Below are positions 23,380-34,149 of a stretch of DNA of 64,000 nt, in pieces. The notes below the pieces were generated by a model. It saw only the letters and a program-made list of their open reading frames with translations. It was not told the origin of the DNA and did not search any database. Origin of the DNA: Jacaranda mimosifolia (lineage: Eukaryota; Streptophyta; Magnoliopsida; Lamiales; Bignoniaceae); assembly GCA_018894105.1 (NCBI GenBank), contig CM032133.1, positions 15,204,501 to 15,268,500 of the forward strand. Direction: 5' to 3'. Numbering within the stretch: the first letter of the stretch is position 1; each line of letters opens with the position of its first letter. Both the position numbers and the translations under genes were made by a program.

Positions 23380-23564
23380 TCAATTTAATTATTAAATTGA
23401 ACTAAATAATTTAAGAAGTTAAATTAGACCAATTAAAATAAAGAGTTAATTTAATTGGTGCCACACGACTATCAATTGGTCAAGTTAGCTTAAAGAGTTA
23501 AACTAATTGACTTAAGAGTTAAGTCAAATGTTAATTAATTAAATTAAAGTGTTTAATTTAATTA
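23380..23564 (+). repeat. U3 hairpin array in the 5' LTR of D
   Basis: Inverted repeats in series: TCAATTTAA around TTA (23380-23400), TAATTTAA around GAAG, CCAATTAAAATAA around AGAG (one mismatch), TTAGCTTAA around AGAG (one mismatch), TTGACTTAA around GAG, and TAATTAAATTAAA around GTG (23536-23564). The order and approximate spacing match the array in B. Confidence 0.8.
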
Positions 23565-23767
23565 AAATAAAGAATAAATTTTGGAGGAAAAATTCAAATG
23601 AAATGTTCATTTGGAGTGCATTTAGAATTTATTTGGATGACATTTCATATGATGAAATGAAGATTTTAAATGAAATTCACATACAACTTGCTTGTAATTT
23701 GGCAAGCAAGTTGGCGCCAACCATGAGGGAGGTGTGATACCACTTGAGCATCACACTTTTCCTCCAT

Positions 23768-23777
23768 CTATATATAG
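23768..23777 (+). promoter_or_regulatory. TATA box of the 5' LTR of D
   Basis: CTATATATAG sits between the U3 hairpin array and the pyrimidine-rich U5, the place expected for the LTR promoter. The same site in C is where D and E are inserted. Confidence 0.6.
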
Positions 23778-24401
23778 ATATAGAGGTTGGCTGGCCATGC
23801 TTATGTAATGCACAAGAATTTTAGATCTAATTGTTAGATTCTCTCTTTCCCTCCAATTTTGCATGTGTTGCATCATGTGTTGAAGCTTCACATTTTTCTT
23901 TATCTCCTACCACCAAAATCGGCCTTCATTTGTGCTCTTCTCTCCTTTGTTTTCCATCTAACATTGGAGAGAATTAAATTGTCTATTGGTGTGTGGATCT
24001 TATCTTTAGAGGCAAAACAATTGGATTGCTAGCCTTTTGGAGATCCTCTATTCAAGCAGTAACTTGGAGTCATTTCTAGAGGTACTTCGGAATTTCTGAT
24101 TTGGCTGATTTTTCTACTGTAGATTTTTCAAGGTGTTGGTGATCTCATGTCTAAATTTCATTCTATTATGATGAGTTTTGGTTGGGTAAAAGTTGTCTAC
24201 AATCTGCTGCGCCAGGCGAGACTGCATTGAAGGAGTTCAAGCTAGTCTTCATCCTTTTGGTTGGAATTTGATTTTAAGGTAATTTTCTGACCTAAATTCA
24301 CTTTAATGGAGCGAAGTAGATCCTTATGGAGGTGTGATGAAGTTTGATTTCAGTTTTTAAATATTTTATAATTAGAACTTTGTCTCACACCTTACTTCAA
24401 G

Positions 24402-24414
24402 TGGTATCCGAGCC
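24402..24414 (+). other. Primer binding site of element D
   Basis: TGGTATCCGAGCC differs at one base from TGGTATCAGAGC-type sites complementary to initiator methionine tRNA, and begins two bases after the LTR. Confidence 0.9.
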
Positions 24415-26387
24415 TAAATTAATGCTTTAATTTAGGTTTTTGGATGATTGATTCATGTGATGAATTGATCTAAATTTTCAAATACTTGATCGAAGTTATG
24501 GATTGAAGTGTTTGGATGGTGTTGTATGTTGCTCCTTTACTTGATGAATTGAAAGCATGCTAATATGTGTTTTAAGTTTTAATTCATATGATTAGTATGT
24601 TTTAATTCATAGTTGCTAATGTTGAATTTTGATTTAGCATTAGTTGATTTTATATGTTGATATAACATGTTATTAAAGGCCTTAAAAGTGTTTTGGTTAT
24701 TTTTGGATCCAATTTGATTGGAGTTTATTGGATATTTTTGAAGAATGTGATTCTTACTTGAACTTGAAGTTTGAAGCATGTTTGAGGACTTGAAATTCCA
24801 TTTTTGAAAGGTGTTTTAAATCTAAATTTCATCTGTAATGTGTGATTTGATGTTTAGGAAGTGTCCTAAATTTTTGGTGCACAAAAATTGAGCTAAAAAT
24901 GGGATGACTCGAAGGGGATCTTGAAAATAGGGGACTGCCCACCCAGGTCGGGTGTTGGCCAGGCAGCGGGCGCGCCTGCCATGAGGCTGTGTTCCCAGGT
25001 CGTGCAGGCAGCGGCTGTTTTCACTTTTGCTCGACTTAAGGCTTGTTTTTGTGACCAAAAATTTATTTAATCATACTACATAAATGCACAAGTGTTGTAC
25101 AAGTTCTCAAAATTATGTTTGAAATTTTTTGATTGCCTTTATAAACTTGTTCGAGTTAGTCTCCAATTTTGTGCAAAAATGAGAGGCATAAATGTTATGC
25201 TTATTTTTGCTTGACCAATTAATTGTTTATAAGATAAGCATTTAATTGTTGGAATTGAATGCCAATTCTTAATTTATTTATTGTCCATTTAAGTGATTGA
25301 ATGAGCGATGAATGAATGAGGATGATCATGAGCCTTTAACATTTATTTTATTTGTTTCAAGTTGTTGAAAAAAATTATATTAAATGAGGCTTGCACGTCT
25401 CTTAATTTCTATGTTATAAATGTTATGAGAGTAGAATCACTAGGAGTGAGGATTTCTTTCTATTGTAAATGTTGCAAGGAGCAAGGAAGACCATTGGAGG
25501 CATGAAGACCCATGAATGTATGGGGATACAATCATGTAATAGTTAGATTTAAACAATCTACTTAAAATCAACTAGGTGGTGCAGCTATGGCTCTAAGTGC
25601 ACCACTTGGTTAAGGCTCATGGTCATTCGATCCTAAGAGCATGCTAGGTGCATTTATTTATTTATGTTTTCCATATCCTATTGATGTATGAGATGCATGT
25701 TTAAGATATAGAAAACCTAAATAAGAAGATAAAATTGGTGAGGTCTTGGCAAGTAAGAAAATTCCTCCACTTAGAATGTTTAAGTGTTTTTCAAAATATT
25801 AAGTTAAAATAGATGCAAATTAAAAGGAGTTTTAATTAATTCATGCATTCTACCAACAACGACGCTATCATCTTTATGTAAGATACACTCGATCACAGAG
25901 GTCATACTTAGGTGAAAAGTTGTGATTATATACTTAGCATATGATGGACATTTGATTTGATGCTTCCCATGCATTATACACTCGGTCATGGGGGATGTTG
26001 TGGAGCGGCCTCGATTCATAGTTTGATTGGTAGGTCCGACTTAACACCTAGTAGTGTAGATGTTGCACGAGTCGTGGGTTTATATAAAAAGTGAGGTAAA
26101 ATATATCAAGCGTTGCATGAGATGCAATTAGCAAATGTTGCTTACCTTTTGATTGTTTATGGATATACACTCGGTCACAGGGGTCCACTTTCAAGTTCTT
26201 AGGGTCTTGATTCTCACTAGAAAATATGATTTCTTGAATTCTTCTAGGGGTGAAAATTTTGATAAAATAATGGGAGGAAAGCATACTTGAAAGACCATGA
26301 ACATATTTTCAAATATCAAAATTTAATCACATGTTTATATTCTCTTTTATCGTTTTTTTGTAGATTTTTAAAATCTTCAAACTTAAA
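24415..26387 (+). other. Leader of element D with GC-rich island
   Basis: Nearly 2 kb of AT-rich DNA without a conserved ORF. The island at about 24920-25020 contains GCAGCGGGCGCGCCTGCC and GTGCAGGCAGCGG, able to pair with each other. It is about 530 bp after the primer site, as in A and C. Confidence 0.65.
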
Positions 26388-27200
26388 ATGGCTAAGAATC
26401 CACTCAATGTAATTTTGGAAACTAATAAACTAATTGGGCCAAACTTCCGCGATTGGTTGAGAAACCTCAAGATTATTCTAGATTCTGAAAAGATGACTTA
26501 TGTACTTGATCAAAGTCCACTGGACACTATTAGCAATGATGCCACCGATGAGGCCCGTGAATTATTCACGAATTTGGTAGATGATGCTTTGCAAACAAGG
26601 TGTCTCATGATGACTTCTATGACCAATGAGCTCCAAAAGACTCTATGAATCACGCTAGTGAGATCTGTAGACACCTACAGTGTTGTATGGTGTTCAAACT
26701 AGATACAAAAGGTTCGCTTTGTCTAGGGAGCTCTTTAGGTCTAGAATAGTAGAGGGTTCAAGTGTCCATGATTATGGGCTTAAGATGATTGGACTCATTA
26801 AGAAGCTTGGACAATTGGAAGTAATCATAGACAATAACCTTTATATAGATTTGATATTACAATTATTCCAAACACATTCGACCAATTTGTTATGAACTTT
26901 AATATGTCCAAGTAGGAAGTGACTATTAACGAATTGATGAATATGTTGGTGATTGCTGAGGCGATGATGTAAAAGGGCAAGCCTCTTATGCTTACATCCT
27001 CCTCCAAGTCTAAAGGCCCTAGGGGTCCAAGAAAGGGAGGCAAAACAAAGAAGAGTCCTTCCTAAAAAATGAAGCAACCCTTGAAGATTTTGGGGGGATC
27101 AAGAAAAAGAAATAGGCTAAAATCGATGTGAGTTGTTTCCATTGTGGCCAAAAAGGACATTGAAAAAGGAATTGCAAAGCTTATCTTGCAACCATTGAGA
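26388..27200 (+). pseudogene. gag of element D
   Basis: Starts with an ATG giving MAKNPLNVILETNKLIGPNF and stays open for 86 codons (26388-26648). It then continues in broken frames through SSVHDYGLKMIGLIKKLGQL (26758-26817) and DNNLYIDLILQ. The CCHC zinc knuckle at 27134-27175 keeps C-x2-C-x4-H-x4-C, but the residue after the histidine is a stop (usually Trp). The nucleocapsid is therefore cut off even though the metal ligands remain. Confidence 0.85.
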
Positions 27201-30200
27201 AGGGTATGCACTTTATTGAAGTGTACTTGACGACAAATTCTTCCCTATAGTTATTTGATACTGCATGTGGTTTTTACCTTTGTAATTCTTTAAAGGGAAT
27301 GGAAAGAAGAAAGAGTCTCAATGAAGGGGATATGATCCTCTGCTTTGGAAATGGAACAAAAGTCGCCGCCATGATTGACGGTGTAATCAAGTTAGATCTG
27401 GGGAATGCTTGCATTGTACTTGATCTATGTTATTATATACCTTCTCTTGTTAAGAACATTATTTCTATTCCCATTTCAGATAATGAAGGAAACAATTTTT
27501 CTATATCTAATGGGATGTTAAAAGCATTAAAGAATGGTTCTTTAATTACGTAAGGTACATTAAACAATGGTTGTACATACTTAATTCTTATCCTTCATTG
27601 ATGCACATTTAATCAAGTAAAAGAAAATTAGATAAACAAGAAGATGTCATCTTGTGGCATGCAAGACTTGGACATATTTCTAAAAATAGGATGAGCAAGT
27701 TAGAAGCTCTCAAAGCACTAAATGTTAGTGGCATTGAGGACATTCCTACTTGTGAGTCTTATTTGAAGGGAAAAACAATTAAGGCTCATTTTGTAGGACA
27801 AATAGAGCAAACCACAAGTCCTTTAGATTTGATCCCTACTGATGTTTGTGGCCCACTAAGAGTTAGTGTGAGAGAAGGTTATTCTTTCTTCATCACCTTC
27901 ACTGATGACCAGATTTGGTTCGAACATGTGTATCTTATAAAGTACAAGTCCGAAGCTTTTAAAAAGTTTAAAGAGTATATAAATGAAGTAAAAAAGCAAA
28001 AGGGACTAAGTATTAAAGCTTTTCGATCGGATAGAGGAGAATAATACTTGAGTACCAAATTCTTAGGTTATCTAAAAGAGAATGGGATTCTCTCTCAATA
28101 AACTATAACCAGCACATCCCAACAAAATGGAGTAGCTGAGAGGAGAAACCGTACCTTGTTGGACATGATATGTTCCATGATGAGCTTTTTTGATGTGCCT
28201 ATATCTTTTTGGGGATACGCCTCATTAATGGTGGCAAAAGTACTAAATCTAGTACCTTCAAAGTTAGTGCCAAAGACACTGAATGAGATGTGGTATGGCA
28301 AAGTACTTTTTTCCTCTTTTCTAAGAGTTTGGGGGTCTCCTGCTTACATTAGATAGCTAGTGGTAGACAAGTTGGATAATAGATCCATCTTGTGCAAGAT
28401 TGTGTGATACCCAAGAGAGTTTATGGGTTATTACTTTTATGATCCCTCGAAACAAAATGTGTTTGTTTCAAGGAACGCCTACTTTTTGAAAAAGTAATTT
28501 CTATTAGATAGAAAAGGCGTTGTTGTTGAACTTGATGAAGTTTAAAATGATTATCAAATCCTACAAGCAGTGGAAACAAGTGAACATTAAGAGCTTTAGA
28601 CACAACCTCTAAGAAGGTTGGACCGAATCAAGAAGCAACCTGAAAGGTTCGGATTCTTTCATGAGACAGTCCAATCGAATAGCGATTTGAAGACCTATGA
28701 GGAAGTTATATTGGACATTGGCTTGACACCATGAAATTTGAAATGGACTCCATGTACTCCAACAAAGTATGGACTTTGGTAGATCCACTTAAGGGAATAG
28801 TTCCCGTCGGTTGCAGGTGGATGTATAAGTGAAAGATAGGGGTCGATGGAGAGGTAATGACCTTTAAGGCGTGACTAATGGCAAAAGATTATATTCAAAG
28901 ACCCGGTATCAATTTCGAGGAAACTTTTTCACCAGTCGCAATGCCTAAGCCTATCCGAATTTTACTTGCCATAGCCACATATTATGACTATGAGATGTGG
29001 CAAATGGATGTGAAAACCACTTTCCTCAATGGAAATATTGAAGAAGAAATCTATATGAAGCAATCACAAGGTTTTACATCCAAATGAAGTGAGCAAAAAG
29101 TTTGCAAACTCGAGAGATCCATTTATGGACTCAAGCAAGCGTCCCGAAGTTGGAGCATATATTTTGATGAGACAGTCAAATCATTTGGCTTTGTCAAAAA
29201 TGTGTATGAACCATGTGTGTACAAGAAAGCTAATGGGAGTAGTATACAGTTTATTGTGCTCTATGTCGATGACATTCTTTTCATTAGGAATGAAAGAGAA
29301 ATGTTAGAGTTTACTAAAGTATGGTTGTCTACTCAATTCTCCATGAAGGATTTGGGAGAAGCAGTCTACATATCAGGAATATGTATTTATAGAGATAGAT
29401 CGAAGAGGATACCGGGCCTTTCCTAAACCCTGTACATTGATAAGATACTGACGAGGTTTAGTATGGAAGAATCCAAGAAAGGATTCCTCCCTATGGGACA
29501 TGATCTTTGTCTCTCCAAGTTTATGACTCCTAAGATGGAGGAAGAGAGACATAAGATGTCCCACATACCTTATGCGTCCAGCAATGGAAGCATAATGTAA
29601 GTCGTTCAATGTATTACACCGGATGTGGCACACGCTCTAAGTGTTACGAGTCATTTTCAATCCAACCCCGGCAAGAGTCACTGGATGGCCATTAAGCAAT
29701 CTTTAAGTATTTGAGAAGGACTAAGGATTTATTTTTAGTATATGGCAATTGAGAATTGAAACCCAAGGGGTTTTTGGATTCTAATTTTCAATCCGATGTA
29801 GATGACCTAAAATCCACTTCAGGATTTATATTTTACCTCAATGGAGGAACGGTGAGTTGGAAGAGTTCCAAACAAGACACCACGGCTGATTATACCACAG
29901 AGGCAGAATATATTGCGACTTCGAAAGTTGTAAAGGAAGGAGTTTAGATTAAGAACTTCATCCAAGAGTTGAGTATAATGCCTAGCATTGCTGAGCCTGT
30001 AGTTGTCTTCTGTGACAACAATAGTGCGATTGCACAAGCTAAGAAGCTAAGATCTCATCAACGATCCAAGCACATTTTGAAGCGATATCATTTGATCCGA
30101 GAGATCATTCCCAAAGGCGACATTAGAGTAGAAAGAGTTAATTCGAAAGAGAATATTGCAGATCCACTAACTAAACCTCTAACCCAAAAGGTCTTTGAAG

Positions 30201-30246
30201 GACATTTTGAGAAGATAAGTCTTAAGCCTATGTGGCATTGGCTTTA
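27201..30246 (+). pseudogene. pol of element D: protease, integrase, RT, RNase H
   Basis: Domains in Ty1/copia order (integrase before RT). Protease: Asp-Thr-Ala at about 27257 replaces Asp-Thr-Gly, then GNGTKVAAMIDGV and YYIPSLVKNIISIP (27299-27553). Integrase: WHARLGHISKNRM (27655), the CESYLKGK site where the second zinc cysteine is Tyr, TDVCGPLRVSVREGY, TFTDD, and NGVAERRNRTLLDM (28126-28170). RT: PVGCRWMYK with a stop, NFEETFSPVA, MDVKTTFLNGNIEEEIY, and an intact active site LYVDDILF (29258-29281). RNase H: STSGFIFYLNGGTVSWKSSK, EAEYIATSK, FCDNNSAI (30009-30032), ending TKPLTQKVFEGHFEK and a stop at about 30247. At least eight stops or shifts break the frame. Confidence 0.9.
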
Positions 30247-30250
30247 GGGT

Positions 30251-30261
30251 AAATGGAAGAT
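30251..30261 (+). other. Degenerate polypurine tract of element D
   Basis: AAATGGAAGAT directly precedes the 3' LTR start. C has the better conserved AGTGGGAGA in the same place (34124-34132, - strand) and A has ACGAGGGAGAT. Confidence 0.65.
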
Positions 30262-32486
30262 TGTTGGAATAGAGCCCCGCAGCCAATGAGATTAGCATGT
30301 AAACTATTTCACTTGTGATACAATTTTGATTGAATGATATTCATTATAAATGGCCATCTTCATCTTATGCTTATATCACTTCACTAGCATTTGGTTGAAA
30401 CCCTTAGATCACACAAGACTACGAGACTTGGTCACTTTCACTGGGTGGTGATCATGAAACAAGTTTTACATGGTTGTGATTTTAAATTTTCCAAGTCATA
30501 GGATCTTATGAGATATGGCATCTAAGATCCGAATAGACTTGCACTACGATGCATAAATCCAAGAGTTAGATATTGCTCCGTTTCATGAGCAATCTATGTA
30601 AGACATAGGTGCATGTTAGTGGGTGCTTATTAGAGAACAAGTTCACTAAAATCCCACATGGAGAATCCACTAGATAACCGTAGTGGCAAGTTCTCTAGCT
30701 TACGTTAATGAATGTAATTAGTCCTTTGACTTGAGGATCCATGGTAACCTTGTGTTTAGGTTCTTATGCTTTGACTGTTCCTTAACCATGTAGCGGGTCT
30801 TTCGGGTTGAAGTTAGGTATGAGCTACTTAAATGTAGAGGTTTATGATATCCAAGATGGCATTCGACTCTCCATTATTGTGAAGGGCGAGTGCACTTCCT
30901 ATATATTCTATAATGATCGATTCCACAAAATTTTTGTGCATGGTAGTACGACAATTTGAAAAAAGAGTTTTCCAAAGATGAGGTCATAAAGGGGAATCGA
31001 ACATTGGAATAGAGATATAATATCGAGGTTATTAGAGAATCGATAAATATCTTACCCTAGGCCTCTTTCGGGAGATGGGAAACGGAAGGACTTATTTGCA
31101 CGGTATGTGTAGAACTAGAATGGTTCTCCAAAAGCATTCATTTGGCCAATTAGTTGGGCTCCATGGGCTTGAGGTTGGACATCGACAATGGAGATTTCGT
31201 ACTCTTCAATTAATGAGATTAATTGAATTTAGTCATTAGTTTAAATGAGTTTAAACTATTTTGAATATTTGATATTCAATAAATTACAAGAGTTTTGAGC
31301 CCATGTCCAATGAATGGTAGAACCTAATGGCTCGCACACAAAAGTCAATTGGAATCCTATTTGATCAAGGGAATTTCTAAGAGTTAGAAATTCCACATTG
31401 ACCGATTTTTTAGGTAGATGGTTGACACGATTCTTTGTCATGTTGGCTTGATCAATTTAATTTTAAATTAATCTAAGTAATTTAAGGAGTTAAATTAGAC
31501 CAATTAAATAAAAGAGTTAATTTAATTGGTGCCACATGACTATCAATTGGTCAAGCTAGCTTAAAGAGTTAAGCTAATTGATTTAAGAGTTAAATTAAAG
31601 GTGAATTAATTAAATGAAAGTGTTTAATTTAATTAAAATGAAGAATAAATTTTGGAGGAAAAATTCAAATGAAATGTTCATTTGGAGTGTATTTAGAATT
31701 TATTTGGATGACATTTCATGTGATGAAATGAAGATTCCAAATGAAATTCAAATACACATTAAATTCACATTCAACTTATTTGCAAATTGGCAAGCAAGTT
31801 GGCGCCAACCATGAGGGAGGTATGATGCAACTTGAGCATCACACCTTTCCTCCATCTATATATAGATATAGAGGTTGGCCGGCCATACTTATGTGATGCA
31901 CAAGAATTTTAGCTCTAATTGTTAGATTCTCCCTTTCCCTCCAATTTTGCATGTGTTGCCTCATGTGTTGAAACTTCACATTTTTTTCATCTCCTACCTC
32001 CAAAATCAACATTCATTCTTGCTATTCTTTCCTTTTTTTTTCCAGCTGACATTGGAGAGAATTGGACTGCCCACTTGTATGTGGATCTTATCATTAGAGG
32101 CAAAACAATTAGATTGCTAGCCTTTTGGCGATCCTCTATTCAAGTAGTAACTTGGAGCCATTTTGGAAGCACTTTAGAATTTATGATTTGGCTGATTTTT
32201 ATACTATCGATTCATCAAGGTGTTGGTGATCTGTTATCCAAATTTCAGCCAATTATGATGAGTTTTGGTTGGGCAAAAGTTGTCCACAATCTGCTGTGCC
32301 AGGCGAGACTGCATTGAAGGAGTTCAAGCTAGTCTTCACCCTTTTGGTTGGAATTTTCTTTTAAGGTAATTTTATAACCTAAATCCAGTTTAATGGTGTG
32401 CGTTAGATCCTTGGGGATGTGTGATCAAGTTTGATTTCAGTTTTTAAATGTTTTATAATTGGATCCTTGGCTCACACTTTACTTCA
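30262..32486 (+). repeat. 3' LTR of element D
   Basis: Pairs with 22173-24399 over the full length. It contains the hairpin array (about 31450-31636, for example ATTTAA around GAG near 31580), TATATAGATATA at about 31858-31870 and an intact GGCCGGCC at 31877-31884. It is followed by the ATATA duplication and the rest of the 3' LTR of C. Confidence 0.92.
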
Positions 32487-34122
32487 ATATATAGAGAGGA
32501 TGGTGTGATACAAATTGGTATCACACCTTCCATGGCTAGTTGCCAACTTGGCAATCAACTTGCCAACTAATTTCCATATGAATTTCACATACATTTGAAT
32601 TTAATTTGAATCTTCATTTCATCTTACGAAATGCGGTGCAAATTAATTCTAAATTAATCTCAAATGAAGTCCTTCATTTGAATTTTCCTCCAAAATCAAA
32701 TTCTCATTTTAATTAAATTAACTCTTTAATTTAATTAATTAGTTTGACTTAACTCCTTAAGTTAATTAACTTAGCTCTTTAGTTAAATGGTGTCAACTTA
32801 ACTCTTTAAGTCCACTTGACTAATTAATTGTCATATGACACCAATTAAACTAACTCCTTAATTTAATTGGCCTAATTTAACTCCTTAAACTATTTTGATT
32901 AATTTAACAATTAAATTAATCAAGCCAATATGACCAAAAATCAATCAACCGAATTCTTCTCCAAAATTGCCTAGGAGAATTTTCTAACTTCGTAGAAAAT
33001 TCCTCCCATCAAGTAGAACTTCCTTTAAGCTTTTGTGCATGACCCATTAGGTTTATCCATTCATTGGACATGAGCTCACAACCAATTGAGATATTTTAAA
33101 TATTGAAATATTCACATTGGTTTAAACTCTTTTAAACCAATAACTCTTTCAGTTAATCTCCATTAATTGAAGAGTACCTAATCTCCGTAGTCAATGCTAG
33201 GGAACAAGCCCATGGAGCCCAACTAATTGGATGAAATGGATATGCTTTGATAACCCATTCTAGCTCTACGTTTACCATGCAAATACGGTCATTCCATCTC
33301 CTATATCCCGAAAAAGGCCTAGGATAAGATATTTTTCGGCTCCCCAATAGCCTCAATAACTATGTTTCTAATCCTAATGTTTGATTTCCCTTTGTGACCT
33401 CATCTTTAGAAAACTCCTTTTTCCAAATTGTCATGCTACCTTGCGCAAAGATTTCTTAGAATTGATCATTATAGAATACATAGGATATTCACTCGTTCTT
33501 CACAATGATTGAGTAGACGGATCTTAGCTTGGATCTCACAACCTCTATGTCTAAGTAGCTCATACGTAATCTCATCCTAAATGACCCACTACGTGGTCGG
33601 TGAAGAGTCAAAGTATGAAGACCTAAACATAAGGCTACCGTGGATCCTTAGGTCCAAGGAATAATTACATGCACTAGCGTAAGCTGAAGAACTTGCTACT
33701 ACCGACTTGACACTCCAGCTATCTAGTAGATTCTCCGGGCAGGTCTTCAGTGAACTTGTTTAACAAGCACCCACCAATATGCACCCATGTTTAACATGGA
33801 TTGCTCATGAAACAGAGCAATACCCTTGGAGTTATCACCATTGGTACAAATCTATTCGAATCTTATATGCTCTATCTCATAAGATTCTATGACTTGGAAT
33901 ATTTAAAATCACGACCATATAAGACTTATTTCATGATCACCACTTAGTGTGCAACCAAGTCCCATAATCATATGTGATTTAGGAGCTTCAACTAAATGCC
34001 ATGGAAGTAAAATAAGTATAAGATGAAGATGGCCATTTTTATTTGAATATCATTCAATCAAGATTGTATCATAAGTGTAATAGTTGACATGCCAATCTAA
34101 TTAGCTATGGAGCACTATTCCA
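32487..34122 (-). repeat. 3' LTR of C, U3-side piece right of D
   Basis: Read on the - strand it starts TTGGAATAGTGCTCC (three bases lost from TGTTGGAATAG), runs through U3 with its hairpin array (about 32700-32930) and stops at the TATA box, where D is inserted. It aligns with 42054-43635 in the 5' LTR. Confidence 0.88.
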
Positions 34123-34123
34123 A

Positions 34124-34132
34124 TCTCCCACT
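34124..34132 (-). other. Polypurine tract of element C
   Basis: AGTGGGAGA on the - strand directly precedes the 3' LTR, the standard plus-strand primer of Ty1/copia elements. Confidence 0.75.
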
Positions 34133-34149
34133 TGTGCTAAAGTCAATTC

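Larger units (their letters stand above)
22173..24399 (+). repeat. 5' LTR of element D
   Basis: Starts TGTTGGAATAGTGCCCCACA and ends CTTACTTCA. It has the hairpin array at 23380-23564, a TATA box in CTATATATAG at 23768-23777, and a mutated GGCCGGCC (GGCTGGCC) after it. Short ORFs inside it do not resemble proteins. Confidence 0.92.
22173..32486 (+). mobile_element. Element D: full-length Ty1/copia retrotransposon (10.3 kb)
   Basis: The most complete element in the window. LTRs 22173-24399 (2227 bp) and 30262-32486 (2225 bp) start TGTTGGAATAG and end CTTCA. The primer site is at 24402, gag-pol runs 26388-30246, and a degenerate polypurine tract precedes the 3' LTR. ATATA flanks it at 22168-22172 and 32487-32491. 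The host sequence is the TATA box of the 3' LTR of C. The LTRs show nine differences in the first ~110 bases, so insertion was not recent, yet D is the youngest full element because nothing interrupts it. The long LTRs and 2-kb leader suggest an Angela/Tork-like copia lineage; that is inference. Confidence 0.92.

Noticed and set aside
31919..32317. 132-codon ORF in the 3' LTR of D
   Set aside because: The same LTR region in the 5' LTR (23830-24230) is interrupted in this frame, and the translation has no domain.
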